Part shown: positions 52,301 through 64,000 of the stretch, one piece after another
Layout: every line of letters begins with the position of its first letter
Numbering within the stretch: the first letter of the stretch is position 1
Source: Rotaria socialis
Taxonomy: Eukaryota > Rotifera > Eurotatoria > Philodinida > Philodinidae
Length of the DNA: 64,000 nucleotides
Assembly: GCA_905331475.1 (NCBI GenBank)
Contig: CAJNYU010004523.1
Coordinates: forward strand, 1-64,000
Reading direction: 5' to 3'
Made by a program: the position numbers and the translations under genes
The notes under the pieces: generated by a model
Database searches by the model: none
What the model was told of the DNA's origin: nothing
Seen by the model: only the letters and a program-made list of their open reading frames with translations

Positions 52301-55300
52301 ACTAATTTCTCTTCATTTTTTTCAGTTCAATTAGTAGTGTAGTGCGTTAAATAATTATTATATTCATTCAAAAAATGTACTAATAATGGGAGGGTGAGAG
52401 CTTAGGCCAACATCAGTTTTTTTCAACACTTATGGCATGCTAATATCAATTCCCTATAGGGTGACATCTTGATTTATGAAAAACGCAATGTCTCAATCTG
52501 TTAATTACTATTAGCTATGCAATATGAGTAAACTAGAATGAAATTTTCTATAATTTGATATAAAGCAGAAATATTCATTTTCTAAATAAGCCATGATTTA
52601 ACTCGCTAAAATATTCATCTTCGGGTGGTTCAAACACTCGAATACTCGATTAATTATCTACCTTTGATGATAGCTGTTGCCGCGTATATGCTCTCGGATG
52701 AATTATTTGACTCGAACACGAGAAGAGTGCATATCTGTTTTTCTTCTTTTTATTCGATGATTAAATTATTCTTCTTCATCATTTGTTTTCTCCATATGGT
52801 TGTCTTCTTTTTTAATTGATAATTTCTCATTAATTACTTTTTAGCGATTTAATACAACAAACGTGATGAAGTTTACACTTTCACACAACATCTACTATAT
52901 TACAAGATCTCATCGTATAGATGGGATAGAAACTCAAATAATTATCATCTCTTTTAATTCAATCTATTTTTTGTGAACATATGACTAAGATGTGACTATT
53001 TGAAAATAATACTAGAGTAGAACATTTGGACCCAGTGTTGTTTTTGTTTTTATAAAGAAAAGACAATCTGAAGAAACAATGGAAATGAACATTCAAAATA
53101 ATTCATTATATTCAATTCTCTTCTATAGGTATCTTACACGATGGGATTATTCCAACTGCTGTAGCTTTTCGTTCGAGCTAATATTTGCCTATGACGTAGC
53201 CTCACAAAGATGAACAAAACATTTAATAGAGTTTCTCGTTATGAACTTTTGAAATAAAGTCATCGTTGTTCGAATAAACTTTCAATTTATGTGAATTGGC
53301 TAAAAAAACTCAAATTATGAATCTTCAAATTGAAGTAAATTGTTCTTTATGAAGAAATTCATTTTATAAGAAAAGTCTATCTCCATGATATGTCTCTGAT
53401 GCAACATCGTCTCTCTCGAAATTCAACAGAATGAAACAGAAGTAACTATGCATAGGTAATATTTCAGATCAGAAGTTCATTATTTTATTTTCTAACCAGT
53501 AGTAACGAATGAGTCAAAAAACATCGTGCAACGGAGTCATTCGGCCCTATTGAACTCAATGGAATAAGAATTTTTATTGATCCTTTTTCAGTCTACTTGA
53601 TATCTCCCTATGATTTAAATATGAGGTCGAAAGATGCATTAAAGTATGAGAATTTTCCACTTAAAACTGAATGTTAAAAAAAAGTAAATAATAAAAACGA
53701 GAACGGTTCAACTGATGACCAGATAAAGAAGGAAATTCTCATGGTTTTGTTCATCCTTTACCAACAGGAAGTCATCAGATAACTTCATAAATATAGTCTA
53801 CAAAATAAAATCGACTACTGTTGAAGATCATGTTTTTAATGTAAAATCTCCTATACAAATATTTCAAATATTTCGAAGATATAACAGATTAAGAATGTTT
53901 TTTTTTTCATTAGTATTTTAAGACGAAAAAAATTTAGCGATGGAATCAGCAGCTCACTTGCATATCAATTATTTAGTTTTCTAAGTGACATCAGCATTTT
54001 ATTATGTTTTAGAACTCGGAAAATAGGATCAAAGAGGAATGTCACAATCGTTTATTATGATTGAAAATATAAACGATGAATGGAAAGAATTTATTAAGTG
54101 TCAAAATCAATTCATTCAATGATTACATCAAGTCTACAAATACTGACGCTCATTCTATATATGCTCCGTTTGATGGCAGACATATTGAGATTCAATCTGA
54201 TAGATGGAAGAAAAAGTGAACAATGAAAGAATTAGATTTACTAGAAAGAAAAAATATTATCATTCAAACGGAAGAGTCGCGTGCTTGAAAGCAAAGAAAA
54301 TGCTTCTTAGTAATCTTAAACACGACTATTTCGTAAGATTTTTTCTCCTTCGCCGTGCTTGTTGTACAAATGGATGTAACTGAAAGTCTTCGAGAAATCA
54401 TGCAACTGACAACGGTAATTTCAATGAAAATAGAAAATCATAGCATTTGACAATCGTAGAGTTTTGTTTTATTATGAATAGATATTTACAATTTACTCTG
54501 TGGCTTCTTTAATGTTATTCGTGCCAGTTATTCAAGTTCTGATTTAAATTTTGATTATTTCTTTTTTTCATCTAAAACAATAATGTATAATCAAATTTAT
54601 TATTTCTCCAATTACTTGTTCTTATCTTTTGATGTTTAATCGAAGCATCTGAATGCCGGTGTGGGTTGCCTATTTATCTAAAAGAAAATGAAACTTATTG
54701 CAGACTTAATATGTGAAAAAAGAAGTCCAGTAGAAAAAATGCATGGAATAAAAGATAAGAAAATGTATGCAACAACCGAGCAACATAACATAGATGACTA
54801 TATCGACCATGGAATAAGAATAAATGCCGTGTACAGAGCATCATTGCTATGAATTATCAACAACTAATAGAAATTATGGCAAAATAGATGTAGTCAAATA
54901 TGATGTGTTTTTATTCAACCAAACCATCAAGTCGAAAGTAGAAGAGAGGAGAAAAAAGAAAATGAGATAATTTTAGTAACTAGTGTTCATTAAATGGCAA
55001 ACTTACGTTAGATCAATGCATCATGAACGTTGTCAATGTAATCCGGTGTAATTTGAAGCCAATTATGATGATATAAGAACATAATGATCTGAAAGTATCA
55101 GTTAGAAGCAATTAGTGTCAAACTTGAAGATTTACTGAAATTATTGAAAAACTTTTTACATATTTCAAATATTATCCTCTTCATATGTAATTTTTTGTTC
55201 GTGCTAGAGACAGGAGGAGATATCTGATCGTTGTAGTTCAGTTGAATAGTTCAAAGTTTAGATGTTTACGTAGGCAAGGATTGAATTCAATTTTCAGATT

Positions 55301-56079
55301 TGGTTTATAGTATTGTCAGAAATAAATATTTTGTTAATTTTTTATGTATTCAAAGATTTGAAATCAAAAATCGATTTAAAAATTAACAATGAGGAAGAAA
55401 ATCATACTGAAGGTCTGAAAATTCTTAGACACATACTATATGAAAAATGTAGCTTAACTGAAAAGCTCGAGATAGATTGAATGGCTTGAACTAGAAAAAT
55501 GATGAATGACATACATGGCACTTATTTTTCATTTTCACGCCAGAGTTGTGAATGGTAGAGGCTTCGCGAATCACCTGTTGTCTTATAATGACGTGCTATT
55601 CTTCAACCATTGATATGATCATTTTGATTAAACTTGATTAATGCTTTCTAAAACTGTATCTATTCTGTTGAACACAGTAGTTTAGAAAAAAAAACTATCT
55701 ATCGTCGCTTTCAATCCATAATTCAGTACTAATTGAATAAAAAAGATTCCAATATTTACAAAATTTTCACCTGTATCCGAACATTTTTCTCAAAAGTCTC
55801 AGGAAAATGTCTTATACTAACGCAGTCTAATAGACTATCAAATTTCGTAGTCGCAGGAAGCAGCTCAGAAAAAATGAAGAGATACAAGTCTTTCAATAAA
55901 TAGTTTCATCTTTTACGCGATGAAAGACCAAAAGCTGGGACATAGTTACATATTAAATAATTAAGAATAGCTCATTTATTCTATTAAACGCAACACAAAA
56001 TTGAACATATACATTTTTTTCAAAAGGCCCCACATTTTTTTATATTCATAATACGTTGAATACAGTATAAGGTGCAGTA

Positions 56080-56100
56080 CCCCCCCCCCTCCACCCGGGA
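56080..56100. repeat. C-rich tract in AT-rich surroundings
   Basis: Ten C in a row (56080-56089), then TCCACCCGGGA. It is followed by two similar blocks, GGGACCTTCTATTATG (56097-56112) and GGGGATCTTCTAATATG (56136-56152). This may be the end of an inserted element, but no partner end was found. Confidence 0.5.
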
Positions 56101-56655
56101 CCTTCTATTATGTTCCAGGGTAAAAATTTACCAAGGGGATCTTCTAATATGCGGATTACTGCTACTGATGCAGATGTTTCTGTTCTATTGTAAAAAAAAG
56201 ATCTAAATGAAATTCTCAATTCTTACAAACAAACAATTACTAAAAAGAAACAAAGTCTCTGGTATTCTGGTATTCGATTGTTAAATTTCAGATTTTAAAA
56301 GCACAACAACATATAAAAAGTTGGCGTCTTTGTCACTAGGACACAACTTACAACAATTCTATGAAAATATGCAAAAAAAATGAATAATCAAGGAAATATT
56401 TTTCATTTTCTGCTAAAACTAGAAATTATGGAAGATTGTTTTGTGTAACTTAGCTACAATTTAATCTTAACAGAAGAAATTAAAGAATATTATTTAGATT
56501 GGGCAAGGATAAAATTAAGAATTTGAATATTTTCAAAGTATTTTTATACTTATAATGGAGCTATGACCCATTTGATACGAAATTTTTATTTAAACATATA
56601 AATGATTACTTCAACTGCTTTGTTTTTATTTCATAATTAGAAAATTTTGAGTAGA

Positions 56656-57650
56656 TCATATCGTTTTTTTAATTGTTTTTAAAATATTTGTATCATCCAG
56701 TTCAGATTTCATATCATATTCAAATTGCTGCAGTGCTTTCAATTCTTCATTTATATCTACTTGATTTTTATTAAAAAACGTGTCATACGCATGTATGTAT
56801 TTGGTTTCACAAATTGTTTTATTTTTACTTTAACAGTTTTATCAATTGAGTTAAATGAGTTACTATGCATCGATATTAAATGAGATATCAATCTATCTCT
56901 ATATCATGTAGTTCACGTTTACCGGCAGCAAGATATTCAATGAGGTCAGATGATGTTTTCAATTGTCTATCAAACTGTATACAAGTGTCATCGTATTTGA
57001 TAATAAGATCTAATGTATGTGAAACAGTCGCTGTCGAATAGATATAATGCATATCGTGTGAAAGATGTGAACGTATTGCACATGAATTAAGTCTTAAAAA
57101 TGGTTCATAGCAAATAAGATATATCTACGTAATTAAAAAGAGTCATCTGAAAATGTGTTAGATATAAAAAATAGAAAAGGACTTGTCTTGAAAAAATCTA
57201 ATCAGATAAACACGAAACTATGCTTTGAGATGTATCAATAAATTGCTTGCCTACATTTTCATGTCTAAAATTGTAGAAAACATGTATTCTAGTTATTGTC
57301 TCTTGAGACTAGGATTTAAATGGTATAGTCCACTTGTTTCTATCCAAACATTATTACTGATTGCTTTAATGGAACACGATCCAAAAGTTTTGTATCATTA
57401 GGATCAATATTTGTAGTCTGACTCGACGAAACATCACAGACTACATATCAATAGTGTATTGCATTTCACATCATAATCCTGTATAGGTTGTGCCAACAGC
57501 TATTTCTAAATTGACATATTCTATAAAATAGTTTGCTCTTAGAAAAGTACTTTGAGAGAAAAGTCAAAAATTTAGAAAAAATAAATTCTTCTACCATCTC
57601 GTTCATATTGCATGATCTATTTCCAAATGCAAAAAAAATGAATCCACTAT
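56656..57650 (-). pseudogene. Degraded or fragmentary unidentified protein-coding region
   Basis: Several blocks on the minus strand read like protein but do not join in one frame. The best is 57124-56888: after an AG acceptor it gives 78 residues with no stop, starting IYLICYEPFLRLN and including IIKYDDTCIQFDRQLK and SDLIEYLAAGKREL. A second block (about 56800-56656) gives VDINEELKALQQFEYD and ends in TGA. Upstream pieces such as NVWIETSGLYHLNPSLK and EYVNLEIAVGTTY (57310-57520) lie in different frames. A donor inside the first block (GCCG/GTAAAC, near 56924) with an AG about 60 bp later keeps open the possibility of a real multi-exon gene. The family is not recognised. Confidence 0.4.
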
Positions 57651-57882
57651 TGTCATCTTAAGACATTCTATCTTAGAAATAATCCATCGGTGTATCTGTC
57701 CTCTACTCTTTAATCATAAATCACTATCGAAATAGCGTTGTCGTTTATTTTTATTTTTTTGTAAAAGTTCTCCTAGCATCAAAATTTTTCTTATGTTTAA
57801 AAGGTAATTTTAAATAAAAATATAATAACAGAACAATAATAATGTGAACAAAACACTGTTTATTGCAAAACAAAAATTTCAA

Positions 57883-58803
57883 TTATTCTTTTAAACGTTC
57901 AATTCTTTTGTGTTCAAGCCAATGCAGAAATGTTTTTATGCGTTCATTTTTTTGTTCATCCTCAGTTTGAGTTTGCTTAAGAATGTTTTTACATTGATTT
58001 TGTACAGTCATCAATGTTTTTGATTTGATTTCATATTGTAAAATCATCCAATATAATTGCCAAATATTAAAAGCTGGCCAATAAACATCCGCAAAGATCC
58101 ACATAGAAAATCTACATTGTAATAACATAAAATCACTTAAACGTAATTCGCCCGATGTACGAAGAAATATATCAGGTAAATGACCTGTTTGACTTGTTGA
58201 TACTATTAAACTTTGCATGATTAAATCATCATCAATATCATCAATATGAATTAAATCTCTTTTACAACCTTGAGCTAGATCTTTGATTGTGTTTGTTATT
58301 TCATTTCTCGACGTGTAATACAAACAAACATTTAATATAAAATTATTATAGTGATCAGTTTCCTTCATTAAACGATAACTTGATTTTCGAATATCATCTG
58401 GTAGTAAATCTAAATTTCCAATGATACGTATACACATTTGTTGTTCATGAATTTTTTCTAATGATTTTTCAATTTCATTTAATTTAACACGTGCTATATT
58501 CATTAATGTATCAACTTCGTCTTGAGAACGTTTTAAATTTTCAAGTGAAAATGCATAAACACTCATTTCATTTATACCTAAATCATAGCACCATTGACAA
58601 ACATCAAATAATTTATCAGCCCCTAATGAATGACCACGTGCACGTTCAAAATTATGTTCACGTGCAAAACGACGATTACCATCCATTACAATTGCTATAT
58701 GTCTTGGTCGACTTGTACAACCATAACGTATTATATTACAAGCACAACGTTGTAACCATGTATAATGAAATGTATTCGCATCATTAACAGTAATAAGAGA
58801 CAT
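57883..58803 (-). CDS. DHDDS: Dehydrodolichyl diphosphate synthase subunit (cis-prenyltransferase), intronless
   Basis: A 306-residue cis-prenyltransferase. DHDDS with its partner NUS1 adds isopentenyl units to farnesyl diphosphate at the endoplasmic reticulum to make the dolichol precursor for N-glycosylation. The catalytic HIAIVMDGNRRFA has its essential Asp at 41. VYAFSLENLKRS (82-93) and LNVCLYYTSRNEI (157-169) follow, and RTSGELRLSDF (215-225) is the conserved end motif that binds the diphosphate of isopentenyl diphosphate in DHDDS-type enzymes. Length is near human DHDDS (333). It has no introns although most neighbours have many. The ATG directly follows TGCCTCTTTCAG, an ideal splice acceptor, so the mRNA probably begins with a leader spliced exactly to the start codon. 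Confidence 0.95.
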   Translation of the reverse strand: MSLITVNDANTFHYTWLQRCACNIIRYGCTSRPRHIAIVMDGNRRFAREHNFERARGHSLGADKLFDVCQWCYDLGINEMSVYAFSLENLKRSQDEVDTLMNIARVKLNEIEKSLEKIHEQQMCIRIIGNLDLLPDDIRKSSYRLMKETDHYNNFILNVCLYYTSRNEITNTIKDLAQGCKRDLIHIDDIDDDLIMQSLIVSTSQTGHLPDIFLRTSGELRLSDFMLLQCRFSMWIFADVYWPAFNIWQLYWMILQYEIKSKTLMTVQNQCKNILKQTQTEDEQKNERIKTFLHWLEHKRIERLKE

Positions 58804-60101
58804 CTGAAAGAGGCAACACGAAGTAACTTCTCGTATGTTTGATTGTCGTGTTTGATCACGCTTTTTGTATAGAGATAACTATTGACAAACAAAGATTTAG
58901 ACTAGTTGAAGGTATTCTATGAATAATTGAAATTTGTATCTAACTTTATGATATGAAAAAGAAAAGTATTCAATTTGATAAGAAGCATTGAGATTTTAGC
59001 ACGTCAGCTATTCAGAATTAGATAAAGTACAGATATTCAATGGGAAACAATGTAATAGATTTCGCCACATGTCAATCATGTTTTTGTTTTGTTTTATATG
59101 AATAATAATAATTTTCTGAAAAACCAAGTTCACGAATTGCATATGTACTTCATTAATTAATATTATCAAATAGGTCTTGCACAATACGCAAATAAAGTTT
59201 GGCTCTTGATATGATACAAATGTTAATATTCCAATCTAAGAATAGGCAATACTAGAAAGTTGGATAATTTCACCATGCATAGAGGGAAACTTTGTTTTGA
59301 TTAATTCAACTAATGAATATAACATGCTCTAGTCATTGCGACTGGATTTTGATTTTGATTTACATGATATACGAAATGATTCGCTGAAAACCGTAAGATA
59401 TTGAAGTACAATTTTCAATTCTGATTAGGACAACTATTTTGTTCGCGTAATTCTAATCACGTACATTTCTAAATAGTAAGAAGAAAAATTGAATGCATAT
59501 AATATGTGATTAGATAATATACATGCTTTTTCATTTTTTTTTATTTACTCTTCAATGAAGTATGTGATGAACATCGAAATGACCTGATGGAAAAGTATTC
59601 ATTTGATGGCAAGGTTAAATGTTGAACATAAAAGTCTCTTGGCTGTCTTCGCTATTCAATGTGATTTCGTAAATGTTTGTTCGTTAAATTCAAACCTACA
59701 TAATCTTCTCTCTTGAACACTTTTTTTCTATTCACGGGTACACGATGAAGAAATGTTAATAAAACATATATAGATTGTTGTTCTCTTTCTTTCTCATCTT
59801 GCAAATATACTATTATTAATTCACTTATATAGTAAACTACACTGATGGGATATTTAGTGCGGTAATATCGATAATACTATATTAAATATTATTTATTTTT
59901 TATCTTATCCTTGAGCATATATATATATATATATATTATATGTATGGCAAAATAATTAAAAATCTGTGTTGATTTTGTTCGGTTTGATACGTATTCGATT
60001 TTTATAATAAGAAGCCTTTGATAAACAAAATTTTGTTTATGTTTGATCCTCCCTATGTTTTTTTTTCAACCTAACATCAAATCATTTTTGGTGTTTTTTG
60101 C
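58804..60101. other. Spacer between two divergent genes
   Basis: AT-rich upstream DNA of DHDDS (-) and the 60102 gene (+). It holds a (TA)n tract at 59916-59935. No exon or RNA gene is seen. Confidence 0.55.
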
Positions 60102-61267
60102 ATGAATATTAATTCTCATAATATTCAACAACGATCATACATGAATAACAATGATTTTGACGGTAAAGAAAAAAAATTATATTAGTTAATATTAATTTTT
60201 TAAACATTTCAGAAGTTTCTCGATCGTTTCATGGTCGAAAACTTCTTCAAATTAATAATTCATCTTCATCATTGAATGTTTCTGAACCAACATTCATTGT
60301 TCTACTATGTATAATACCAATACTTACAATAGTTCTTCTCATAGCCATTACTATATTTTGTTATCGATATTATTCTCATCATCAAACTAAACTAAAAAAT
60401 CGATACAAGTATGGTAATATATTCCAAAACGTTTCATCTAAACAGAATTATCAACAACCCATTATACCGATATCGATGACACCAACATCTGGATCGGCAT
60501 ATTCTGTTCGATCAACTGAACAGTTATTTGCTAATCGTCACGAACATGATCGAACGTCATCAATCGATCAATTACCATCACGTCGTCTGCAACAATCCAT
60601 GATAGATGCTTATTTAAATGATTTACATTCATTTCAACCATCACAAATTACTGTTGAACAATTAAAGTCCTATTTATTTGTTGATCTTCATTCAACATCA
60701 AGTGAAACATTGCCAGATAACATGTCAAAAGGAACTAGCGATAACACAACCACTATCAATTTTGATCGATCAACACGAAATGAAACTCAAAGAAAAAGAC
60801 ATCATGAATATCTCGCACAACAACAAGGTCGATTTACTTCAAAATTAAGACAGCCATATAATTCTCGTTTTATAATTCGTGAACGATTGTTACCTAATAA
60901 TCTTCGTCAACTTCCACAACTTCGTCTACAGAGTACACAACAACAAGGAAACCTATTTCGACGAGATAATATCAATGAGGGTACTAGTACTATAGATACA
61001 ATCGATGATTATCAAGATACAAATGTTCATCGTGTTGATCAAAATCAAATCATGCAAACAATTGAAGAAGAAAAACCTTCGATGGTCCCACAATGTATTC
61101 CTCGTTCTGTTCTACCTTCATTGCATCTTCATTATAATCGAACACCATATTATTTTGAAAAAGTTTCTACTTCGAATGCCGATGATAGTGATATTGAAGT
61201 ACCTTTTAAAACTTTTCCTTTTATGAGTAAAATAATTATTTATACAAATGACACAATTATTGTATAA
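60102..61267 (+). CDS. Unidentified single-pass membrane protein
   Basis: Family not recognised. The model has two exons (60102-60162 and 60213-61267) giving 351 residues; the 50-bp intron has GT-AG borders and the frame is kept. About 45 polar residues precede one strong hydrophobic helix (about 47-70, FIVLLCIIPILTIVLLIAIT), followed by Cys-Tyr-Arg-Tyr and a long Ser/Gln/Asn/Arg-rich tail without stable domains. With no signal peptide before the helix, a short outside N-terminus and a long cytosolic tail are likely (positive residues follow the helix). It ends with TAA at 61265-61267 and converges on the gene at 61452. Confidence 0.7.
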
Positions 61268-61451
61268 AAAAAAGGAAACAAACAAACACTTTTTCAAAAA
61301 TCGAAAAGCCATAAAATAAAGTAAAATAAAATAAAATATAGATGAAATCTATAGTTTCATATCAATGACTATGAAGAGAGTTAAAAATAAACAATACCGA
61401 GATTAATTTGAAATATTTATAACATGCTGTCCATAGTTGTTCGTGGTAGAA

Positions 61452-62024
61452 TCATTTTGCTGTTCTAAATCGAACTGCGTCAAAAACTTCATCAATGTAG
61501 TGAACATATTTTTGTCCAACCAATAATATAACTCCACTTAGTGATAAACCAATGCCTAAACGAAGAACTTTTTTATCAGGAAAAATTGATCGAACAATTG
61601 TCATGACTAAAACTGTTCCAAAATTGAACATTACCGAACCATAAATACTAAATGAAAAGATAAAGAAACTTATGTTTAATAATATGAAGAAAATCTTACC
61701 TGTATAATAAACGTTCAAATGTATGAATGCTTCGCAAGTGTTTTGAAGTATATAAATATATTGTAATGCCAACATGAGATCCACACCAAAGTGCATTCGT
61801 TAATGGTAATTCAACTTGAGAACCCAATAGCCTGTTAAGTAAAAATACAATAAAATTCATATGTTTACTTATTTGTTGATGAAAAAAAAACATCCAAACC
61901 GAGGAAAACTTTTTGGCGTTAGTACATGTGCCGAAAATCCGAAGAAAAATGGTGTTGTTAAAAAAGGTCGATATTTTTCAAATAAAAGTTGCCTACGACC
62001 ACTAGGAAGTGGTGGTTCTGACAT
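61452..62024 (-). CDS. Unidentified small multi-pass membrane protein
   Basis: Family not recognised. The model has three exons (62024-61900, 61831-61700, 61647-61452), 150 residues, GT-AG borders and a closed frame. After a polar start (MSEPPLPSGRRQL) there are three or four hydrophobic stretches: around PFFFGFSAHVL, CGSHVGITIYLY, GSVMFNFGTVLVMTIV and LGIGLSLSGVILLVG, ending in a charged tail. The small size and the basic loops would suit a mitochondrial or endoplasmic-reticulum membrane protein, but nothing decides this. The 3' end is 184 bp from the stop of the convergent gene. Confidence 0.72.
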
Positions 62025-64000
62025 TTGTTCTTTTTGAAAACTATTGTTTACTCAAAAGCAACCAAATGTTGTTTGTGTTCTATTTCTTACAGTGTCAAGG
62101 CGTCGCCACTGGTCTATTCTCCTGTAGATTTTCATCGTACAGACAACTGGATCAATGATCTTCCAATCGTCATTCTGTTTCCTTTCTCATTCTCATTCTT
62201 CTTTCTCCGTTCTTCCGCCCTCTTCTGTACGACGGATTTAACTTTTTTTTTCGGATAAGTTGTTATTTATCTGTTGCGTTTTTGATTTTGATAAAAAGGA
62301 ATCGAATTGAAAAAAGTCAATTTTTCGATTTCATCTTTCTTTTTTCTTTTCTTTTCTTTTCTCGTTTGTTCTATTTTTGTTAATTTACTCTTTTGAATAC
62401 ATTCAGATAACGGTTCAATGATATATATTGAATAAATTATCAATAAAATAATACATAATTCGAGATCTAAAGATTTGAGCAATCTAACAGTAACTATGAT
62501 TATATTCGATGTTTTTCTCTTTTCTTCTCTTGTCGACAGCAAGAGGTCAATCGTTTTTGTTGAAACAGGCGTCGTTTGTAGTCGGCGTTCGACAAGGCAT
62601 GTTCTCTTTTGCGTTCTTCTCCCCTCCCATCACCATCCATTTTTTTCCATCTTGCGAGAGTATACGCAAGTAAACGAGCCAGCCAATTCAGAGTGCACAT
62701 GATCGTAGTTCGCTGTTGTATCCATCGAGGAAAGTATCCTTATTTGATAATCTTCTATTCGTCGTTATCTTTACAGATATTTGATGAACTTATTATATCC
62801 ATCTTTAAATGTCTCAAATACCTTTCTACTTATTTGACAAGATACAACGGTAAGAAGAATTATTTAATGAACAACAGAAAGTGTATGGTATGTAGTCATG
62901 ATTAACATCCTCGTTTAAACAAGATTTAAGATCTAAATCTAATTAGTCGAAGCATGAGAATCATATTTAAGACGACTTTTGTCTTCTTTTTCTTCTGATG
63001 ATATATTCAAACGTGTATATGTACAATTGATGTTCATAGTCTATTTTGGCCCTGTCTACTTTCTTCTCTTTTTTTCTTTTTTTGCACGCTTGAGGAAACA
63101 AATCATCATATTTCTCTGCACACAGTCGCTCGCATATTCAGCGAGTCCCTCACATTCGTCATCGTATTCTGTTTCTTCACTTGACTATTCTCTATTTAGA
63201 CTTCTGTCTACGTCGATCTTTTTCTGTGTTTGCCTCTATGCGTAGGTGTATGCGAATGTTGGCTTCTTTATTGCCATCATCACAAAACTAGTTACATTTC
63301 TTTTTTATTTTTAAATGCTATAAGGTATGTGTGCATTTGTTGTTGAGAAATTCGAGTTTTTCGTCTGAAGTTCAAATCAAATCCTTGGTGATGTTGAAAT
63401 GTTTATGATGTCCTTTTTTGTTTTTCTTATTCCTTGCTTTCTGTATAGTAGAGCCAAATACCTTCGGTCGTCAGTAAACAAGAAACTCGGGTCTGACCGA
63501 GGTGGTGGCGGTAACGACGATGGAAAGAGAAAGAGAGAGAGAGGAAAGAAAGAACGAAATTCCGTATTGAGGGATGATAGAAGGAGATGAAGGGTTGCTT
63601 ACCCCTTTAGTTGACTGGTAGCGGTCCCGTTAAGTTTCACCCTTCTTGTTTGCTCTCGTGCTGTTGCTGTATTGCACACTCGCTCACAGTGCAGGTACAG
63701 TCACACGGTTACGATATTATCTTTTTATTTAAAAAAAAAGTAAAAGTAAAAGAAGAAATCTATTTGCACATATAATTATTTTCAATATCTCAACTCTTAA
63801 TATTGTTGTTTTAGATATATCATGCTACGAAATTTTTTATTAAAAACAATCAATTAATCAATTTTCTATACGTTCAATTGCTATATGGTATGTATGAACT
63901 GAATCTCTTTGTTGTTTTGTAAATAAATGCGCATATCTATATGCAGACGAGAAAAAACTTTTCACGCTCTATTTTTATAAACATAATATATATTGAAAAA
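62025..64000. other. Gene-free right end of the window
   Basis: Mostly AT-rich, with pyrimidine-rich tracts at 62334-62365 and a patch richer in GC at 63460-63710 containing AGAGAG repeats. No frame resembles a protein. The GC-richer patch could be promoter or 5' untranslated sequence of a gene beyond the window. Confidence 0.5.

Larger units (their letters stand above)
47746..56655. other. Gene desert of about 8.9 kb
   Basis: No recognisable gene on either strand. The reading frames in it (for example 48972-49208, 51150-51377, 52625-52819) are short, hydrophobic or low-complexity. It contains a GA microsatellite (49330-49365), a degenerate TA/GATA tract (about 50070-50100) and a C-rich patch (56080-56100). 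The left end is the upstream side of the KCTD gene. Confidence 0.55.

Noticed and set aside
48972-52819. Several open frames of 60-80 codons in the gene desert
   Set aside because: They are Phe/Ser/Leu-rich translations of T-rich DNA, with no homology signal and no flanking splice logic.
62475-63590. Overlapping short open frames at the right end
   Set aside because: They are overlapping frames on both strands of pyrimidine-rich DNA with no domain signature.
63460-63720. Possible spliced-leader RNA gene in the GC-richer patch
   Set aside because: I could not find a leader-like sequence followed by a donor and an Sm site, so there is no support.

Overview
The window is nuclear DNA from an animal. 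It is AT-rich (about 70% by eye), and its multi-exon genes carry GT-AG introns that are mostly 45-70 bp with a few of 0.7-2 kb. The protein families are metazoan: SLC16, neprilysin, RELCH, MICU, PTPMT1, eL27, KCTD8/12/16 and DHDDS. Intronless pirin and ADP-ribosylglycohydrolase genes and a broken 2OG-Fe(II) oxygenase sit among them. Ten of thirteen start codons lie 0-20 nt after a pyrimidine-rich AG acceptor, as expected in an animal with spliced-leader trans-splicing. Together these points fit a bdelloid rotifer best, but the species is an inference. I assembled all exon models by hand by requiring GT/AG borders, frame continuity and family resemblance; each multi-exon model closes in frame.

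Layout. 1-830: a broken hAT/BED transposase fragment and two abutting perfect palindromes. 829-3689: gene-free, with a GTGACC minisatellite. 3690-9570 (-): an SLC16 transporter in 11 exons. 10130-10598: a tRNA-derived SINE with target-site duplication. 13872-15173 (-): ADP-ribosylglycohydrolase. 18267-19301: a hAT-like non-autonomous element. 19450-20214 (-): pirin. 21139-24333 (-): an M13 zinc peptidase in 17 exons. 26858-27656 (+): an oxygenase pseudogene. 28531-34644 (-): RELCH in 17 exons. 35179-42940 (-): three closely spaced genes, PTPMT1, then an unidentified coiled-coil gene, then MICU, with 60 and 24 bp between reading frames, which looks like an operon. 43225-43815 (+): ribosomal protein eL27, divergent from PTPMT1. 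46812-47745 (-): a KCTD12-type BTB protein. 47746-56655: almost 9 kb without a recognisable gene. 56656-57650 (-): an unidentified degraded or fragmentary coding region. 57883-58803 (-): DHDDS. 60102-61267 (+) and 61452-62024 (-): two convergent unidentified membrane-protein genes. 62025-64000: gene-free.

Functional links. PTPMT1 (cardiolipin synthesis in the inner mitochondrial membrane) and MICU (gatekeeper of the mitochondrial calcium uniporter) are both mitochondrial and appear to share a transcript, so co-expression is plausible. The intronless pirin and ADP-ribosylglycohydrolase genes, with the decayed oxygenase, are candidates for horizontal acquisition. The mobile elements all look non-autonomous or dead.
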